Positions 46,111-57,530 of a stretch of 64,000 bases of DNA are shown piece by piece; the stretch's first letter is position 1; each line of letters begins with the position of its first letter. Source of the DNA: Terebella lapidaria (Eukaryota > Annelida > Polychaeta > Terebellida > Terebellidae); NCBI GenBank assembly GCA_949152475.1, contig OX424570.1, forward strand, positions 9,846,181-9,910,180. Reading direction: 5' to 3'. The translations under genes were made by a program, and so were the position numbers. Under the pieces are notes generated by a model. The model did not search any database. It was not told where the DNA came from and saw only the letters and a list, made by a program, of their open reading frames with translations.

Positions 46111-49100
46111 TCATTTTTCAGATGGTGTTCCCTTCGTCTCCTCGGCAGATTTAGTGGTGATGTACTCGCTGTCAGGTTCGTTCTGTGCTATCTGCCTCAG
46201 TCGGCCATTGACATATTCCAAGTCCCTCTGTGCAAACCTCTGCACGTCGGTGATCAAGTATATATCCCGTACCATGCTGGACGCATGACGCGTTGAACTC
46301 TCCCCACGCTTGTCACCCTCATCGTGTGTGATGTATTCATCAGGCTTCTCTGCTATCGGCGCTGTGATTTCTATCCTGGGCACGGCTGCCCGTCTAGCCC
46401 TGCGGATGCATGCTCTAGGGGTGGACGGTGATGATTGAAGAAGTGGGGACGTTTTCCCAGGTCGCGTAGCATGGCTGGTAGTGTGCTGGTTGGCATGTAT
46501 GTTGAAACGTGACACTTTCGGGCTACTCGTTTCCTTCGGCGTCTAGTAATAGAGGGTTATAATATAGATATAGGCCTATTTACCTACATTTTGATGGAAA
46601 TTGACAAGCTGTTTTCTGATTTCGAGAGGTTTAGTATTGATGCACCTTTCCAACATCTTTAAAACAGGGTAAGGCAAACGAGGTTCACAAAGCCAGGGTC
46701 TCTGAGGTTCTTGCAAAGATTTTTTTATCAGTATGCAAATATATTTTAGTTCATATTATTTGCCCTGATTTCAAGCATATGCCTACAATTAGTCCAAGCA
46801 CATGACTTGTAGTGTATACTCACTAGGTATCCAGCCTGGTCGTTCAAGGCCACAGCGATCTGCTCTGGGGAGACCTCCATGGAGGCCACGATCTCCAGAT
46901 ATATTGTGTCATCTCTGTCCTGAGTCCCATTCTGTTGTGTATTGGGCAGCGTGTCACGTGGTAATGATGGCAACGGTGGCTGTGTCTCTTCTGGGCAATT
47001 CTTTTTGAATTTTGGGCCACATTTCTCGGGGAGCTTGCAGACTTTTGGTTCCATTTCGTAGATGGATACATTTTCTGTCCGTTCTCGAAATTTCCGTCGT
47101 TTTCTACTTGAATTTTGAAGAGAACAAATGTATCCCTTGACCTAATGATTATAATTGTATGATAGTTGTGTACCATTTACGTGAGATGAATACAAATGCT
47201 ACTCACGTGATTACACAGACCACAATATTCACAACGCCTATGAGGAACACGATAGTACCGACTGTTGCCAAAGCAACCACCAGCGAGTTTCCACCTGCAC
47301 GTGGTAGTATCAAATACACTAGATGCGATGATACCAGAGAAAAAATGTTCACTGCACAAGGGATTAGCTTCTGATGTGCATAGACAAGGCTGTTTTACTT
47401 TAATAATATATCATAAAAATTCACTGGTTATTCATTGGTAGTGTCCACGGTTAGTAGTGGTACTACCCATTTTCACTAGGCCTTTTCTTCGAGTCAGGTG
47501 GGGCAGGCGTTCTTGACATGCCTTAACAAATTGAGGGTTAGAAAATATCATATATATGTTCACAACCATAAAACAGATTCGAAAATCACAAAATGCTAAC
47601 AAAAACTTACCAGTGTATAATACCAATTTTTTTTAGTTATACCTATTTCTTGAGTAGTCGTGCTGCTATATTGGCTTTTCTCGCTATCTGGCATCGGTGT
47701 CAGCAGGTCTGCGTTTAGGTCACAGGAATTGAAATATACTATTGTATACTGTCATATTTACTGTGATGTTTACTGTAATGTTCAGTTCAAATTCCACCTC
47801 AGATTCAATCAGTAATCACTGGATCACCTCCTCACCTGACACTTCTTGAGACCACTCAACCATACTTTGAGAGGCGAGCTTCTGCCTAGCTCCTTGTTCC
47901 AAGGCCGAACAGGCATACTTCGCACTACAGTCCTCTTTGTACACTGGGGACACCTTTAGCTCCGAACCCTGTACTGTGTGACGCTCTACCTTGATATCTG
48001 TCAGGTTAACGCCCGATCTGTTTTGATTGTCAGAGAAAGATTATTGATAGTGGATATTATGATGAATAATTCCATGCAGTGATGGCTAGTAGGCTCGTGG
48101 GGGTACTTGTTTGATGGTATTTTGTTCACAGTTTACCCCATATACTAAGATGATGACCACCAGAGCATGATACTTGTAATAATGTAGCAGTTGTAGCACT
48201 GTCAGGTTCGAAGAGTAATTTTCGAGAAACTACAAGATTGTTGTGAGCTTTTGTTTGCACCAATGTTTACATTGATAATGTCTTTGGATTTGCGCCTGAA
48301 AAGGCCTTTATAAATCATTTGTGTTTTGCCACAGAATGCGTATTGCTGTTGTGAAGTTTACCTGAACCAGGAGTACTGAATTGGCAGCCTATCCTGGGCC
48401 GGGAGAGATGTAGAATTGGAACGACAGGTCAATCTTAGATTTTGGTGTGTGACTCCCAGGTCAAAAGTGATTTCAGGAGTCGTTGGTTGTTCTACAATAC
48501 AGAATCCTCAGGTGTTCAAGACTATATCGAGACGAGTATATGTATTCTGATTGCTGATTGCTATAAAACTAAATTTGTCTCGCAGTATCATATATCAAGA
48601 GCACAAATCTGACATGAGAATTGCTTACATATGCCGCTTACAACATTATGATATTTTCCAGTTATGTTATTTGCTAAATGTATCATCATGTCACCATCTC
48701 ACAGCTCTCCACTAACTATAGATGAAAAGCCGAATGGCGTCCGAAGTGCTGTTGCTAGATGAACCACATGTAAACACTCCTCTGGTCACGTCATCTTTCA
48801 CGTGCTTCAACGTCAATGTCGCCATTTTGGTTTGGGGATCAAAGGTGCAATTTTCCAAGCTGATACCATATTCGGTTGTCATCTTGCAGTCCCCATGCCC
48901 TGTGGTGTCTACCATTGTGGCAAGAACATGTTGCTCTCCAGCAATCCCGAGACTTGCATTCTCAAGATCAAACACGTAAAATCGTAGAATGTCTGTGACG
49001 TCACTTCGAAGAGTCCACGTGAGTTGCACGAGAGTAGTGTTTGACACTCTATGCAATCGAACTGAACCTGCATGTGTGTTCAACAGTTGTGTGATCGATA

Positions 49101-49400
49101 TAATCTGAAGTTCTTCGAACATCATGATTTCAACATATTAAGTAATGAGACTCAATTTGATTCACACAATGATTAAAACACAAATATTAATATTAAATGT
49201 TGATGTTATCATTCTGGAATAGGAATATATTTTAACACTATATACTTGTAGCTGAGACTAGAGAAAAAATCGTAGTAATATTCGTTAAAGCAATTATTCA
49301 AGCGAGGTTAGCTCATTTGATTCTGAAATGTTTGTACCATACCTACTAACAGTACCAACTCGCTCACAACCAGTAAATCAAATAGTGCCCTCTTATCCAT
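46111..49400 (-). CDS. IgR-C: two-Ig-domain transmembrane receptor with ITSM-like tail
   Basis: Predicted exons: 49343-49400, 48717-49112, 48362-48491, 47836-48017, 47643-47708, 47207-47294, 46824-47106 and 46111-46542, totalling 1635 bp or 544 residues, in frame. Exon lengths equal those of IgR-A and IgR-B except the last (two codons longer than A, ending ...TPSEK). Signal peptide MDKRALFDLLVVSELVLLV. The first Ig domain is the most changed part (EQHVLATMV for APLVLATMV, CKMTTEYG for CVMTPEYG, VFTCGSSS for AFRCCSSS). The helix and membrane-near tail are unchanged, with TIYLEI and LEYVNG kept. The diversity is thus concentrated outside the membrane. Only one module copy and one leader exon precede it, unlike A and B. 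Confidence 0.78.
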
Positions 49401-51775
49401 GGTGCCCTGGCAGCCTGGTTGCTTCATGTGGAACATTGAAATATTCCAAGCATGGTGGACAGGACCATGCACATATATGTGTCCACTAATGTACCAATCG
49501 TTCCAACGAATTATATCAGAATTAAGCCTAAAACTGTTTTGCCCTGTTTATCCTGAAGACATCAAACTTGCACTCCTTGTATGCACACGAATCGCGCCTC
49601 AGGGCAGCCCTCCATATATGTTGTGTTTGTCCAGTAATTACATGTCATTTCTTCTCCTACAACGCTGCAATATGTTAAACTGTTTACTGCGCTGTCACCA
49701 AGCTATTTTGTGTGACCTTGATGACACAACTGACTTATGAGGGAAGTAAATACCATATATGTTTGTCTTGTGTTTTGTAAGCAATATAACTTGGCGAAAT
49801 ATGGACACAGTGATATCATAATTGTGCTGCAGTTTAGTTTTGGTAGACTTGTATATACATGTACATATTTTTCATATATATATTCTCTAAATATCCATTT
49901 ATAATCATATATTTTGTTCTCCATTGATCTCAACACTTCGCTTATTCAGGTACTCATTTTTAAAACTATATTATCAAATGGATGCGTCACATTAATCACC
50001 AACTCATTTTTAGTTAATCTGAAATCGATTGGATTTACCAATAATAATGTACAGTAATTGTTTATATTGTATTATACTGACACCAGCAACACAAGACTAT
50101 CAAGACTATCGTCAATGTGACGTGTTTTAGCTACAAAAGTAGTGGCAACATAGTTATAACACAAATGTGCTTATTCACTTAGACATGTAAGAATATCGGT
50201 GGCACCCCAGTAATCGGGTGTACACCTTTATCGTGGGGTCACCAAAACTTTATATTGTTGCTGTAGTTATCGAGCTAATGACGGTTTTATGTTGGCGTCG
50301 GCCCCCACTGTTGACGCACATCATATATGAGCTGTGTAACTGCTTTCAAGAAATTATATGGATATCATCACAATGTGGTTGAAAAGTACACAAAATATTA
50401 ACAGTATGCAATAGAACCTGTTTGCATGTTAATGTTTTGGAATTCATGGCGGGTGCCACATGATGGGCAGGAAAGGCTCACTCTTCCAGGAACTTTGCCT
50501 GACAATGGACTCTGATATTGCATAATTACTCGGTTTTTTTCGCTCAGAATACTTACCAGTACTTGGGTACTGGTTCCATATCCATCATTCTGCTGCTCTC
50601 TGACCACAGACAGGTAAAGCACTTCTCTGGGGCACTCAAATAGGTGATCAACTTGAGAGAATATTTCATGCATTTTTTTTTCAATGCACAATGTCGTATT
50701 GGTGATTGCTTGAAAGTCTTAAAACAATCAAAAGACATTTTTAGCTCCTCTATGTGGGCCCCTCACTAGGGCTTGTCCTCACTACTCTTTTTTCAACAAT
50801 AGAAGAAATGAATCCTATTAATCTGATTCCAGTCTATTTATCATGACGACACTTTATCATCGCCCGTCTGCTGACATTTCCCATCATGTTATTGATGGCC
50901 GCATACTGGAGCGGTAATGATCAGTATTTATTATAATCGTTTGCCTGCGCAGACCTGCATTATTACAATAGCAAATCTTCCGGGCACACAAACACCATCC
51001 ATGACTGAGCACCTCGTCTTCATCAGTAGCCCGGGCATCGAAAAAGTCTATAATCAAACACAGGCAAAGAACACAAATAGATTGACGCACCGCCCGCTGG
51101 TTCAATAAAACAACCTCCTATGTGAATGTGACATATTGTCCTCCGTAACAAAAAAAATAAAGCTAATACATGAATGTTACATATTATCCTCCATAACAAC
51201 ACTTACCTTGATCTTAAAAACTATGCACCGCAGAAAATGAGCTCGTTTTCTAAATTTGTGGGTTTGTCTTTTGTAGTTCAATCGGTAAGACAAAGATTGA
51301 GTTTGAGTTCTGATACTTCTTAGATATTATTAATTATGTGTGTAATTTACAAAATAGTTACAACAATTTCGTGGTATCAACCATAATATCTTATGAAACA
51401 CGATATGTGTGCATATCACACCAAAATAAATCAATGAAATTATTCATTGAGCACACTTGATGAGAATACAGTCATGAATTCCATATTAATATTAGTATGT
51501 TGATTCTGATTTGCAGGGATAATTTACATGAACTAAGACAAGCACACAATTCAGATTTATCTGCATGTACAGTGAGATGATCGGTACATACATAGACATG
51601 AGCCATTAGTATAATCCATTTCGTCGGCATTCGAGTTCCAAGATTTGTGATATTTCTCTCCACTTGGGCCACCATATAATAACCATCGGCCACATGTGCA
51701 CTTTAAATTTTGTATGGTGAAAATGTTTAATCAAATGTTATAACTTGAAATGATTTTCTCGATTATGTCAGTCAT
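49401..51775 (-). other. Unassigned module of unit C (single copy)
   Basis: This holds the counterparts of the exon-like frames of A and B: 49703-49936 (decayed tyrosine-rich frame), 50398-50691 (...SQVDHLFECPREVLYLSVV..., here with a clean GTAAGT donor at 50546-50556), 50884-51105 (...SHGWCLCARKICYC...) and about 51540-51693 (KCTCGRWLLYGG..., ending CTCR and a stop). A strong GATCAAG|GTAAGT donor lies near 51205. This copy has the best-kept splice sites of the set, yet the protein family remains unknown. Confidence 0.3.
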
Positions 51776-52322
51776 TTTATGTGAGTCCAGATACATAGGT
51801 AATAATTAAACCAGAAATCATGTCTGATGATAAGGGTTAATATTTATTGACAATGGAAATATTATTATAAAATGATAATGTAGATAATATAAGATATGAT
51901 ATACAGAAAAGAAATACATCAGACATGTGCAGAATAAATTGATATATAACATAATATAGTGATAATTATACGATACAATGAATAGAAGTATGAATAAACT
52001 TATAATTTCACAGTATTGAACAAATATATGAACACAGTATATTTTTACGTAGATGGGGTATGAATAAACTTATAATTCACAGTATTGAACAAATATATGA
52101 ACATAATATAATTTTACGTGGATAAATACCATAGTATAGTGATAACTATACGATAATGAATAGAAGTATGGATAAACTTATAGTATTGAACAAGTATAGG
52201 AACATAATTTAATTTTACGTGGATAAAGTAGGTCATAAAGTAGGTGGAAAGGAACAGATACAATTAACGGAGGTGAAATGGGGACGGACGGTGGGTCATT
52301 TAACAACATGAACAGAACAACA
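51776..52322. repeat. Unit-C insertion with about 95-bp AT-rich tandem repeats
   Basis: Units A and B run from 'gtcagtcatt' to 'acatgtattcgttag' with only about 70 bases between. Unit C has about 545. From about 51955 to 52235 it repeats a motif with 'gaataaacttataat', 'cagtattgaacaaat' and 'ttttacgtggataaa' roughly three times. No coding frame. It is probably satellite-like DNA or the body of a small element. Confidence 0.55.
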
Positions 52323-52842
52323 TGTATTCGTTAGTTGTTGAAACATATACGATACAATTGGTTATAAGTGCATATATGAGTTTTCAAGTACTACTGCATC
52401 AATGAAAATACGTGAGCAAAATATATATCCATGAGATAAGATACTTTACTTCAACCATGGAAAAGCTACAAAAAGTTTTTCAACACATGCATAAACTATT
52501 CTTCACACTTTAAAGCATTAGCATAGACGTGGTTTTTGTGTCCTTTTTTGATGTCTATTTAATTTATGCCCCCGTATACTAATAAAATTCCCCCGTATAC
52601 TAATAAAAGTGTTCAACTAGATACTATGTACATATGAAATCTCACCAGTATGAAGCATTCAATATCTACAAACTGTTCCAAACAAAAATTTGTGAATTGT
52701 TGAACCATTTACAAATCCTTGGTATGTGCTCAAATTCAATGGTCATTCTTTATGAAATGATGAATTTTCACCAATGAATAATAGATACACCATGGACAGT
52801 GTATGCAGAGATTATCATGTCCTGGTTCAATAATCCGATATT

Positions 52843-54110
52843 CTACCCCTGCAGCTTGTCATATACACTCGGTTGTTCCACGAAATTGACATAATTACTT
52901 GGTTTCTCATATGGGTTGTCATTTTCTACATTCTGGCCTGCTTCCATGTCATGTCTGACAGTATCAGGATCATCGTAAAGAACAATTCGGCGTCTGGGTG
53001 GATCACGTGATACATCTACTGAAGAACCAATCACGTCCTCTTATTCAGTCACTGCAGGACTTGATGACATCATTGTTTCATGTGTCCTTTCGCCTATCTG
53101 ACAATTTTCTCTCCCTGCGTTATCCGAAGCCAATCGTCCTCTAGAAACATTAAAAATTATACTGTAATTTCCAGTACTTAGTGCTGGAAAATCTTACCAA
53201 CTCTCATCTCTTACTAGATCTAATGTCTTACCTAATCACATATCCGATGCCTATTCCTGCACCCAACATAACCAAACTGACAACAACGAGAACTATTATA
53301 GCTGAAATAAGACCAAAATAACATTAGAAACACAAAATATAATGTCCAAGTTTTTCGCCTATATAATCCCCCACGATGCAATAATGAAACACCAAACTTC
53401 AGAGAATAACAAACAAAAATACCATCATACCTGTGTCAGGAAAGGCGTCATCAGTGGTCGCCCCTTGGTGGCCATCTAGGTGGGCTGTTGTTGGGGATTG
53501 GAAGGCTGTGGTAAAGCAGATATATCTTTCGGTGCGGAACCAAATTTAATACCCTCAGTTCCAATTTGGAACTTAAAATACCTTAATTATTGTATGCTAC
53601 ATTTTGGTTAATTATGTATGCTTCATTATGCTTCATTATGATTAACCCTGACACGGGCGAATTAACCATGACACGGGTGAATGTAAACAATAAATATTGT
53701 TGTGTTACGCAATGAATATGTTACTGTGATTCAAACTGATCAACACCTGTTTCTTTGTAAAAAAAAAAATCAGCGTAAGGTGCCTACATTCATTATCGGA
53801 GACATAGTAATGGAGGTTATGAAGTACATTCCTGAGGATATCCCAGGTTTTGTTGCGTCTAGGCTAGAGCACTCACTTGTGGTTCTTGCTGGTGTACTCT
53901 GTTCTGTTGTTGTGCTTGGTAAGACATGATCAGATTGCATTCCTGGCCATGTGATCTCCGCTTGTGTCGTGTCCAGTCTTGTGTGTTTCCTTGTTGTTTT
54001 TGCTGGTGTACTCTTTGTACTTATTTGGATTGGTGTATCTGGTGTGGTTTGTGTAAATATCTCGGTTATGTGTGATATGTGGGTTGCCTCTCCTGGATAG
54101 CTGTTATCCT
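52843..54110 (-). pseudogene. CTLR-C: lectin-less CTLR relic with early stop at the ITSM tyrosine
   Basis: Matching exons: stalk 53877-54110 (one codon shorter than the others), stalk 53431-53505, transmembrane 53232-53301 and tail 52843-53140. In the tail the codon for the ITSM tyrosine (TAC in CTLR-A, TAT in CTLR-B) is TAA (tta at 53041-53043), so the reading would stop after VTE and lose all three tyrosine motifs, although the downstream frame is still open. No lectin exon is found upstream: sequence similarity to A and B ends near 55300 inside the hAT-like element. It could encode a signalling-dead or decoy membrane stub if joined to exons I do not recognise. A pseudogene is the simpler reading. 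Confidence 0.7.
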
Positions 54111-54440
54111 CTGAAAGAGTATCAAAATGTTATGTGTTGATTTAGACTCGTCATCTGTGAGAATAACAAACCAAGTTCGTAGGGATTCCCTTGTCAGCTG
54201 TCTACAGGATACAAGACAAGATCACGACAACCACCGAAAATAATGATGCCAGTTGCCTAGTGTTACTGCAGAAGTCTGTCATTCACTTCGAATGGGCTGA
54301 TATAACACGGAGGGTCAGTTACGTTGCAAACAAAGTCACAAAGGGGAAAAGGAGTACAATGCATTTATGTTTCTGTAAATCATGATATTCTATACATGTA
54401 AACATTTTATTTCATAATTTTACTTCATAATCAGAGAGAA

Positions 54441-54749
54441 GTGGAGTGGACGAACTACAGTGGATTGGAATATATTGCTAGAAAACTTTTAGATCTGGTA
54501 TGCACAAGCTGTTATGATCTCGGCCAGAGCATGTCAATGGAGTTTTGGTCTCTCTGGAAAAAAAGGAAAGTACAAAATTGTATATTATCCGTCACATTTA
54601 TTTCAGTGTTCTATGAAGCCAGCGCACTGACAGTGTTAGTTGTCATGAGGTGGGGAAGGATAGTTGGTACGGTAGGCTCGGTAAAAACCATCGATGAGGA
54701 GGAGTGTTTATTTTTAGTTGATTGGGTTTTTAGGGCAGGGCATTGGTAA
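54441..54749 (+). CDS. 102-codon antisense ORF of unknown function, unit C
   Basis: A plus-strand ORF (MEWTNYSGLEYIARKLLDLV...) with a hydrophobic stretch (LSVTFISVFYEASALTVLVV), preceded by a TCATAATCAG acceptor-like site. It is open and identical in sequence at 62385-62693 (unit D), but broken in A (12827-13140) and B (40519-40830). The identity may only reflect the recent C/D duplication. No family is recognised. Confidence 0.25.
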   Translation: MEWTNYSGLEYIARKLLDLVCTSCYDLGQSMSMEFWSLWKKRKVQNCILSVTFISVFYEASALTVLVVMRWGRIVGTVGSVKTIDEEECLFLVDWVFRAGHW

Positions 54750-54920
54750 TGTCATGGTTACATAACTGCGCATCACTAGTGTTATTATCTGTTTTGGATA
54801 ATACATTTTATAAAAAAAAAAATTGGAAGAAATATTTTTTTTCCAAATGATCCAACAGCAGTTTGATAGAGGGATTGCTTGTGAGTCCACTGTATGCTAT
54901 CGATGGTGTATATCCAACTG

Positions 54921-55300
54921 CAGTAGCGGATTTCGTGGGGGGAAGCGGTGGCCTACGTCCCCTATCCCCCGCCCCCCCCCCCCCCCCCAACATGGCTCAA
55001 TTTCGGCGTCCAACACCTCCGGAAACCCACCCAGGGATCATATGAAATTCTACAAATTCCATTTTTTACTCGGGGGGGGGGGGGGGGGGGGGGCCTTAAG
55101 GCCCTCGAAATTCCCAGACTGCAATGTCCATAAATTTCAAAATTTTCAAACTGCATAAATACAATTGTAAACTGCATCTCAGAAATCATCTAAAATACTA
55201 TCAAATCCCCGAATTCCTCTTGGGGTTCTTATTATGGAGGATTGTGAACCCTCACAGTGAGAGGAGTTATGCTCCCTCCTCTCAGTCCCCTTGCTCCTCC
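54921..55300. mobile_element. hAT-like element, unit C copy, right end replaced
   Basis: It begins as in A and B after TCCAACTG (54913-54920). Similarity stops near 55300 and neither the second end nor the right target duplication is present. It contains a C tract (54970-54988) and a run of about 22 G (55072-55093). The break coincides with the loss of the lectin exons. Confidence 0.65.
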
Positions 55301-56330
55301 CCTTCCAGTCAAGAATTGATATTTCTATATCACAGAAAAGTCATATACTTATCGTACGTGTGACATCTGATATTTGACATCATAATGATATCATAAATAT
55401 GATATCATACGTCTGACATCATAAAGATGTCATAAAAATATCATAAAACCGCATGCCACTGAAGGTGGCGCCTCAGTAGATCTCGCGCACGGCTTGGAAA
55501 CAACATCAGCAGAACAGTGAAAAATCGAAGACAAGAAGCAGACATTGTAAGGTTGTTCAGCATCAGAACGAGAGTAATTGGGAACTACTAATTTCACATG
55601 ATGTTTGCAGATATAAAAAATAGAAGCTGTAATGTGGTTTATCTTCAGTGCAAAACACAGTTGAGCGATAATAGATCTAGCTAGGGTAGGTGAAGTAACT
55701 TCCCAGTGGGTGATTACCCGACTTCACTGGGTCGGCAGTAGACACCCTCACGGTGATGTCACTTTACCTATAGCTAAGGGAACAATAAGTCAACACTGAG
55801 AGCGAATGAAACATACGTTATTTTTGGACGGTCCGATAACCTATTGGCATGGTAACTTAGGGCAGCCAGAGCAATGTTATTGGCATGGTGTTGCGTCCGT
55901 CGTCGGCGTCGTCCATTCAGATTTTTATCTTTAAAGTTTACAATTGGATCTTTCTGAAATTTTGCACAAAAATAGATCTATCTAAAAGTATTTCAAGTAC
56001 TTTTACTACCTAAAAGTATTGTATTTTAATTTTTTAGTTTTGCATTTTTTTCAAAATGGAGGACATTTTCGATGTGAAACAGCCAATTTCTGATTTGGCG
56101 GCCATTTTTGTTTCAAACGATTCCCCTCATATACCTCTGTCACGGCTCTGTGATGTGTATAAGTTTCGTTGGCCTTGAATCCACAATCTGCATGTGGCGG
56201 CCATTTTGATTTTTTGACGGGTCCTAAATGGCACTTTCCCATGTTAAATTCTCCTATGCTTTAAAATGGGACACATTATTCCTAGTATCTCACTTAATTT
56301 TGAGATTAGAGATCAGGAGTATATTGTGAA
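55301..56330. other. Flank shared by C and D, repeat-rich
   Basis: AT-rich 'gatatcat' palindromes (55380-55445) lead to a small minus-strand frame at 55441-55545 (MSASCLRFFTVLLMLFPSRA..., 34 residues, signal-peptide-like, also at 63377-63481). A roughly 125-bp inverted-repeat block follows (tagctagggtaggtgaa near 55678, ttacctatagcta near 55773), then a 'gcgtccgtcgtcggcg' repeat. The whole stretch recurs at 63240-64000. No gene is firmly supported. Confidence 0.35.
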
Positions 56331-56740
56331 CATATAGGAAATTATATATGCTGAATATTCTCATGACTTTGAAATTTGAACTGTAGGAAATGGTATATGC
56401 TGAATATTTTCATGACATTGAACTTGACCTTCGACCTCATTTTCAAGGTCAAAGCACAAAATGGCTAATATCTACTTTATCGACTTTACAGCTTGGGAAT
56501 AAATTGTGGACATATAGGAAATGATATGTGCTGAATATTCTCATCCTCTTGAGTTTGACCTTTGACCTCATTTTCAAGGTCAGAGCACAAAATTGCTAAT
56601 ATATTTTTTTATTTAATTTACAGCTGAACAATCAATTGTGGACTTATAGGGATTGATATATGCTGAACATCCTTGTCACTTTGACCAGTGACCTCGTTTT
56701 CAAGGTCACGGGATAAAACAGCTAATATCTAAAGTATAAA
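56331..56740. repeat. Tandem repeat, about 125-bp period, about 3.3 copies
   Basis: Each copy contains 'ggaaatgatatatgctgaat', a TGACCT...CAAGGTCA block and 'gcacaaaatggctaat'. Copies start near 56336, 56388, 56517 and 56648, the first being partial. The everted half-sites (TGACCT and AGGTCA, 8 bases apart) resemble nuclear-receptor half-sites, but this motif is a widespread repeat and no regulatory role is implied. Confidence 0.65.
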
Positions 56741-57014
56741 ACATAAATTGTCTGGTACTCTTTTTTAGCCTTTGGACTAATTTTTACCTTCCGAAGTAGC
56801 AGAAATTTATATTTTCTTCGTTTGTAATTCATGTTTGCTCTTTTTTTAGTTGAATTTGTGCCAGGACCTTATTTCTGTCTATTGGAAATACAAACAAAGA
56901 TGCGAAGATGATGATCGGTAATCATACATCCATCGTTCAAATTGAAACTCAACCCATGAATATCTTTTATTATTAGTCATGCATTGAATGCAATGAATTT
57001 TATTCACTGCCAGG

Positions 57015-57530
57015 TTTGCTTCAAAGAGTTGTAACCTCTCAGGAGGAAATGAAGGAGGACTTGAAGTTCCCGGGAACTGTAGTGGCCAAACTTCAGTCCA
57101 ACATCATGCAGACGGTGCCAGGTGATGATGTCGAGGATATATTTACCGTTCTGCAGTTCAGCTCTGTGGAGGAGTTCGAGGAATTATGCGTCAAGCTGGA
57201 CGACACGCAATGCAGGAGGAATGTGGTGAATAATGTGTGCTTCCATGCAAATATGTACCAGAAATATATGTGCAGAGTTGTCTAATTGTTTAAACTGATG
57301 CTTATAATGATATTTCTTCCCTTCAAGTGTCAAAGGTTTAACGAACAAGTACGGCCAAAAGGATGTGGGCGACTGCGTACGGGTCATCTTGAAAAATACC
57401 ATGACTGACAGCCTGCGTATGGGTCATCTTGAAAAATACCATGACTGACAGCCTCATGCTGCAGTATAATCGTACTGGTGTGGGGAAAAAAAACTTTCCC
57501 TGCTTTGGTGGAAAAGTGCATTTACGGTAA
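57015..57530 (+). pseudogene. DUF4806-like domain remnant
   Basis: Two plus-strand blocks resemble a DUF4806 domain as I recall it. The first is 57015-57285 (...DIFTVLQFSSVEEFEELCVKLDD..., the 'VEEFEELE' helix region). The second is about 57336-57490 (NKYGQKDVGDCVRVILKNTMTD..., then LQYNRTGVGKKNF, the 'WTGRGGKK' end). An intron-like gap with TTTCCC...AG separates them. A 40-bp tandem duplication (57375-57414 and 57415-57454) shifts the frame inside the second block, so this copy is broken. DUF4806 proteins are often linked to transposons. Family assignment is by pattern only. Confidence 0.45.
57375..57454. repeat. 40-bp direct tandem duplication
   Basis: Two adjacent 40-bp copies, from GCGTACGGGTCATCTTG to CTGACAGCCT, differ by one base. 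It lies inside the DUF4806-like remnant; 40 is not a multiple of three. Confidence 0.9.

Noticed and set aside
51955-52235. CRISPR-like array
   Set aside because: The copies are long, imperfect and directly adjacent, without unique spacers, in a eukaryotic context. It is an ordinary tandem repeat.
54962-55189. Poly-Pro/poly-Gly frames over C/G tracts (also 54823-55158, 62767-63125 and 41279-41488)
   Set aside because: They come from homopolymer runs in the hAT-like element and change with run length.
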